From: an uncultured Solobacterium sp.
GTDB lineage: Bacteria; Bacillota_I; Bacilli_A; Erysipelotrichales; Erysipelotrichaceae
Direction of reading: 5' to 3'
Assembly: GCA_905194705.1 (NCBI GenBank)
Contig: CAJJTI010000004.1
Location: forward strand, 1 to 37,118
DNA length: 37,118 bases
This document shows, one piece after another, positions 37,059-37,118 of this stretch (within the stretch, counting starts at the first letter, position 1; each line of letters starts with the position of its first letter). The position numbers and the translations under genes were made by a program. The notes beneath the pieces are model-generated. The model saw only the letters and a list, made by a program, of their open reading frames with translations, made no database searches and was not told where the DNA came from.

Positions 37059-37118
37059 TTTATATTATATTGCAATTTTGACTATCTTTATATATGAATT
37101 ATGATATTGTTTTCCTAT

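Overview
The window is AT-rich, with strong Shine-Dalgarno sites, T-box, purine and ZTP riboswitches, and Soj/Spo0J/Noc-type chromosome segregation genes. This points to a low-GC Bacillota. The F-ATP synthase operon directly after rsmG-noc-parA-parB, together with a DUF3793 protein and a secreted flavin reductase, suggests an anaerobic, probably host-associated Erysipelotrichia-like lineage; that placement is inference. The set rsmG/noc/parAB, mnmG, recR, dnaX, tadA, SRP RNA and serS, with two perfect parS sites, indicates an origin-proximal segment.

Layout. (1) 1-10030, all minus: rsmG-noc-parA-parB followed by atpI-B-E-F-H-A-G-D-C, ending in terminators near 178-202 and 51-94. The c subunit carries a two-carboxylate ion site. 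(2) 10031-11955, plus: an untranscribed-looking gap with two inverted DnaA-box-like sites, a 38-codon small ORF, a TetR regulator and a seven-helix membrane protein; the last two share the operator TGAAC-N3-GTTCA. (3) 11956-16850, minus: the wreck of a purC-purF-(purM)-purN-purH-(purD) operon. A guanine-type riboswitch with its terminator is still in place, but purC has two internal deletions, purF is reduced to fused N- and C-terminal scraps and purN to a C-terminal scrap. purH and fhs remain intact, and fhs has its own promoter and ZTP riboswitch. (4) 16926-25440, minus: housekeeping genes serS, SRP RNA, tadA, dnaX, ebfC, recR, a PUA/EVE-like gene, mnmG and thyX. parS sites lie on both sides of serS, and one occupies the stem III position of the serS T-box leader. 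(5) 25397-28377: a lipoprotein, a small ribbon-helix-helix-like protein and, on minus, an M14 carboxypeptidase. (6) 28428-33471, plus: a thioredoxin-reductase-like protein without the usual NADPH motif, a DUF3793 protein and a CydDC-type ABC exporter, each preceded by a copy of AGTTAGTTTT, suggesting a small redox regulon. (7) 33464-37118, minus: a patatin-like lipase and a large extracellular lipoprotein with two covalent-FMN domains fused to a fumarate-reductase-type FAD domain.

The strongest second-look items are the half-dead purine operon with live riboswitches, the parS site inside a T-box leader, the putative redox regulon and the two-carboxylate c subunit. No CRISPR array, tRNA, rRNA, insertion sequence or prophage was seen.
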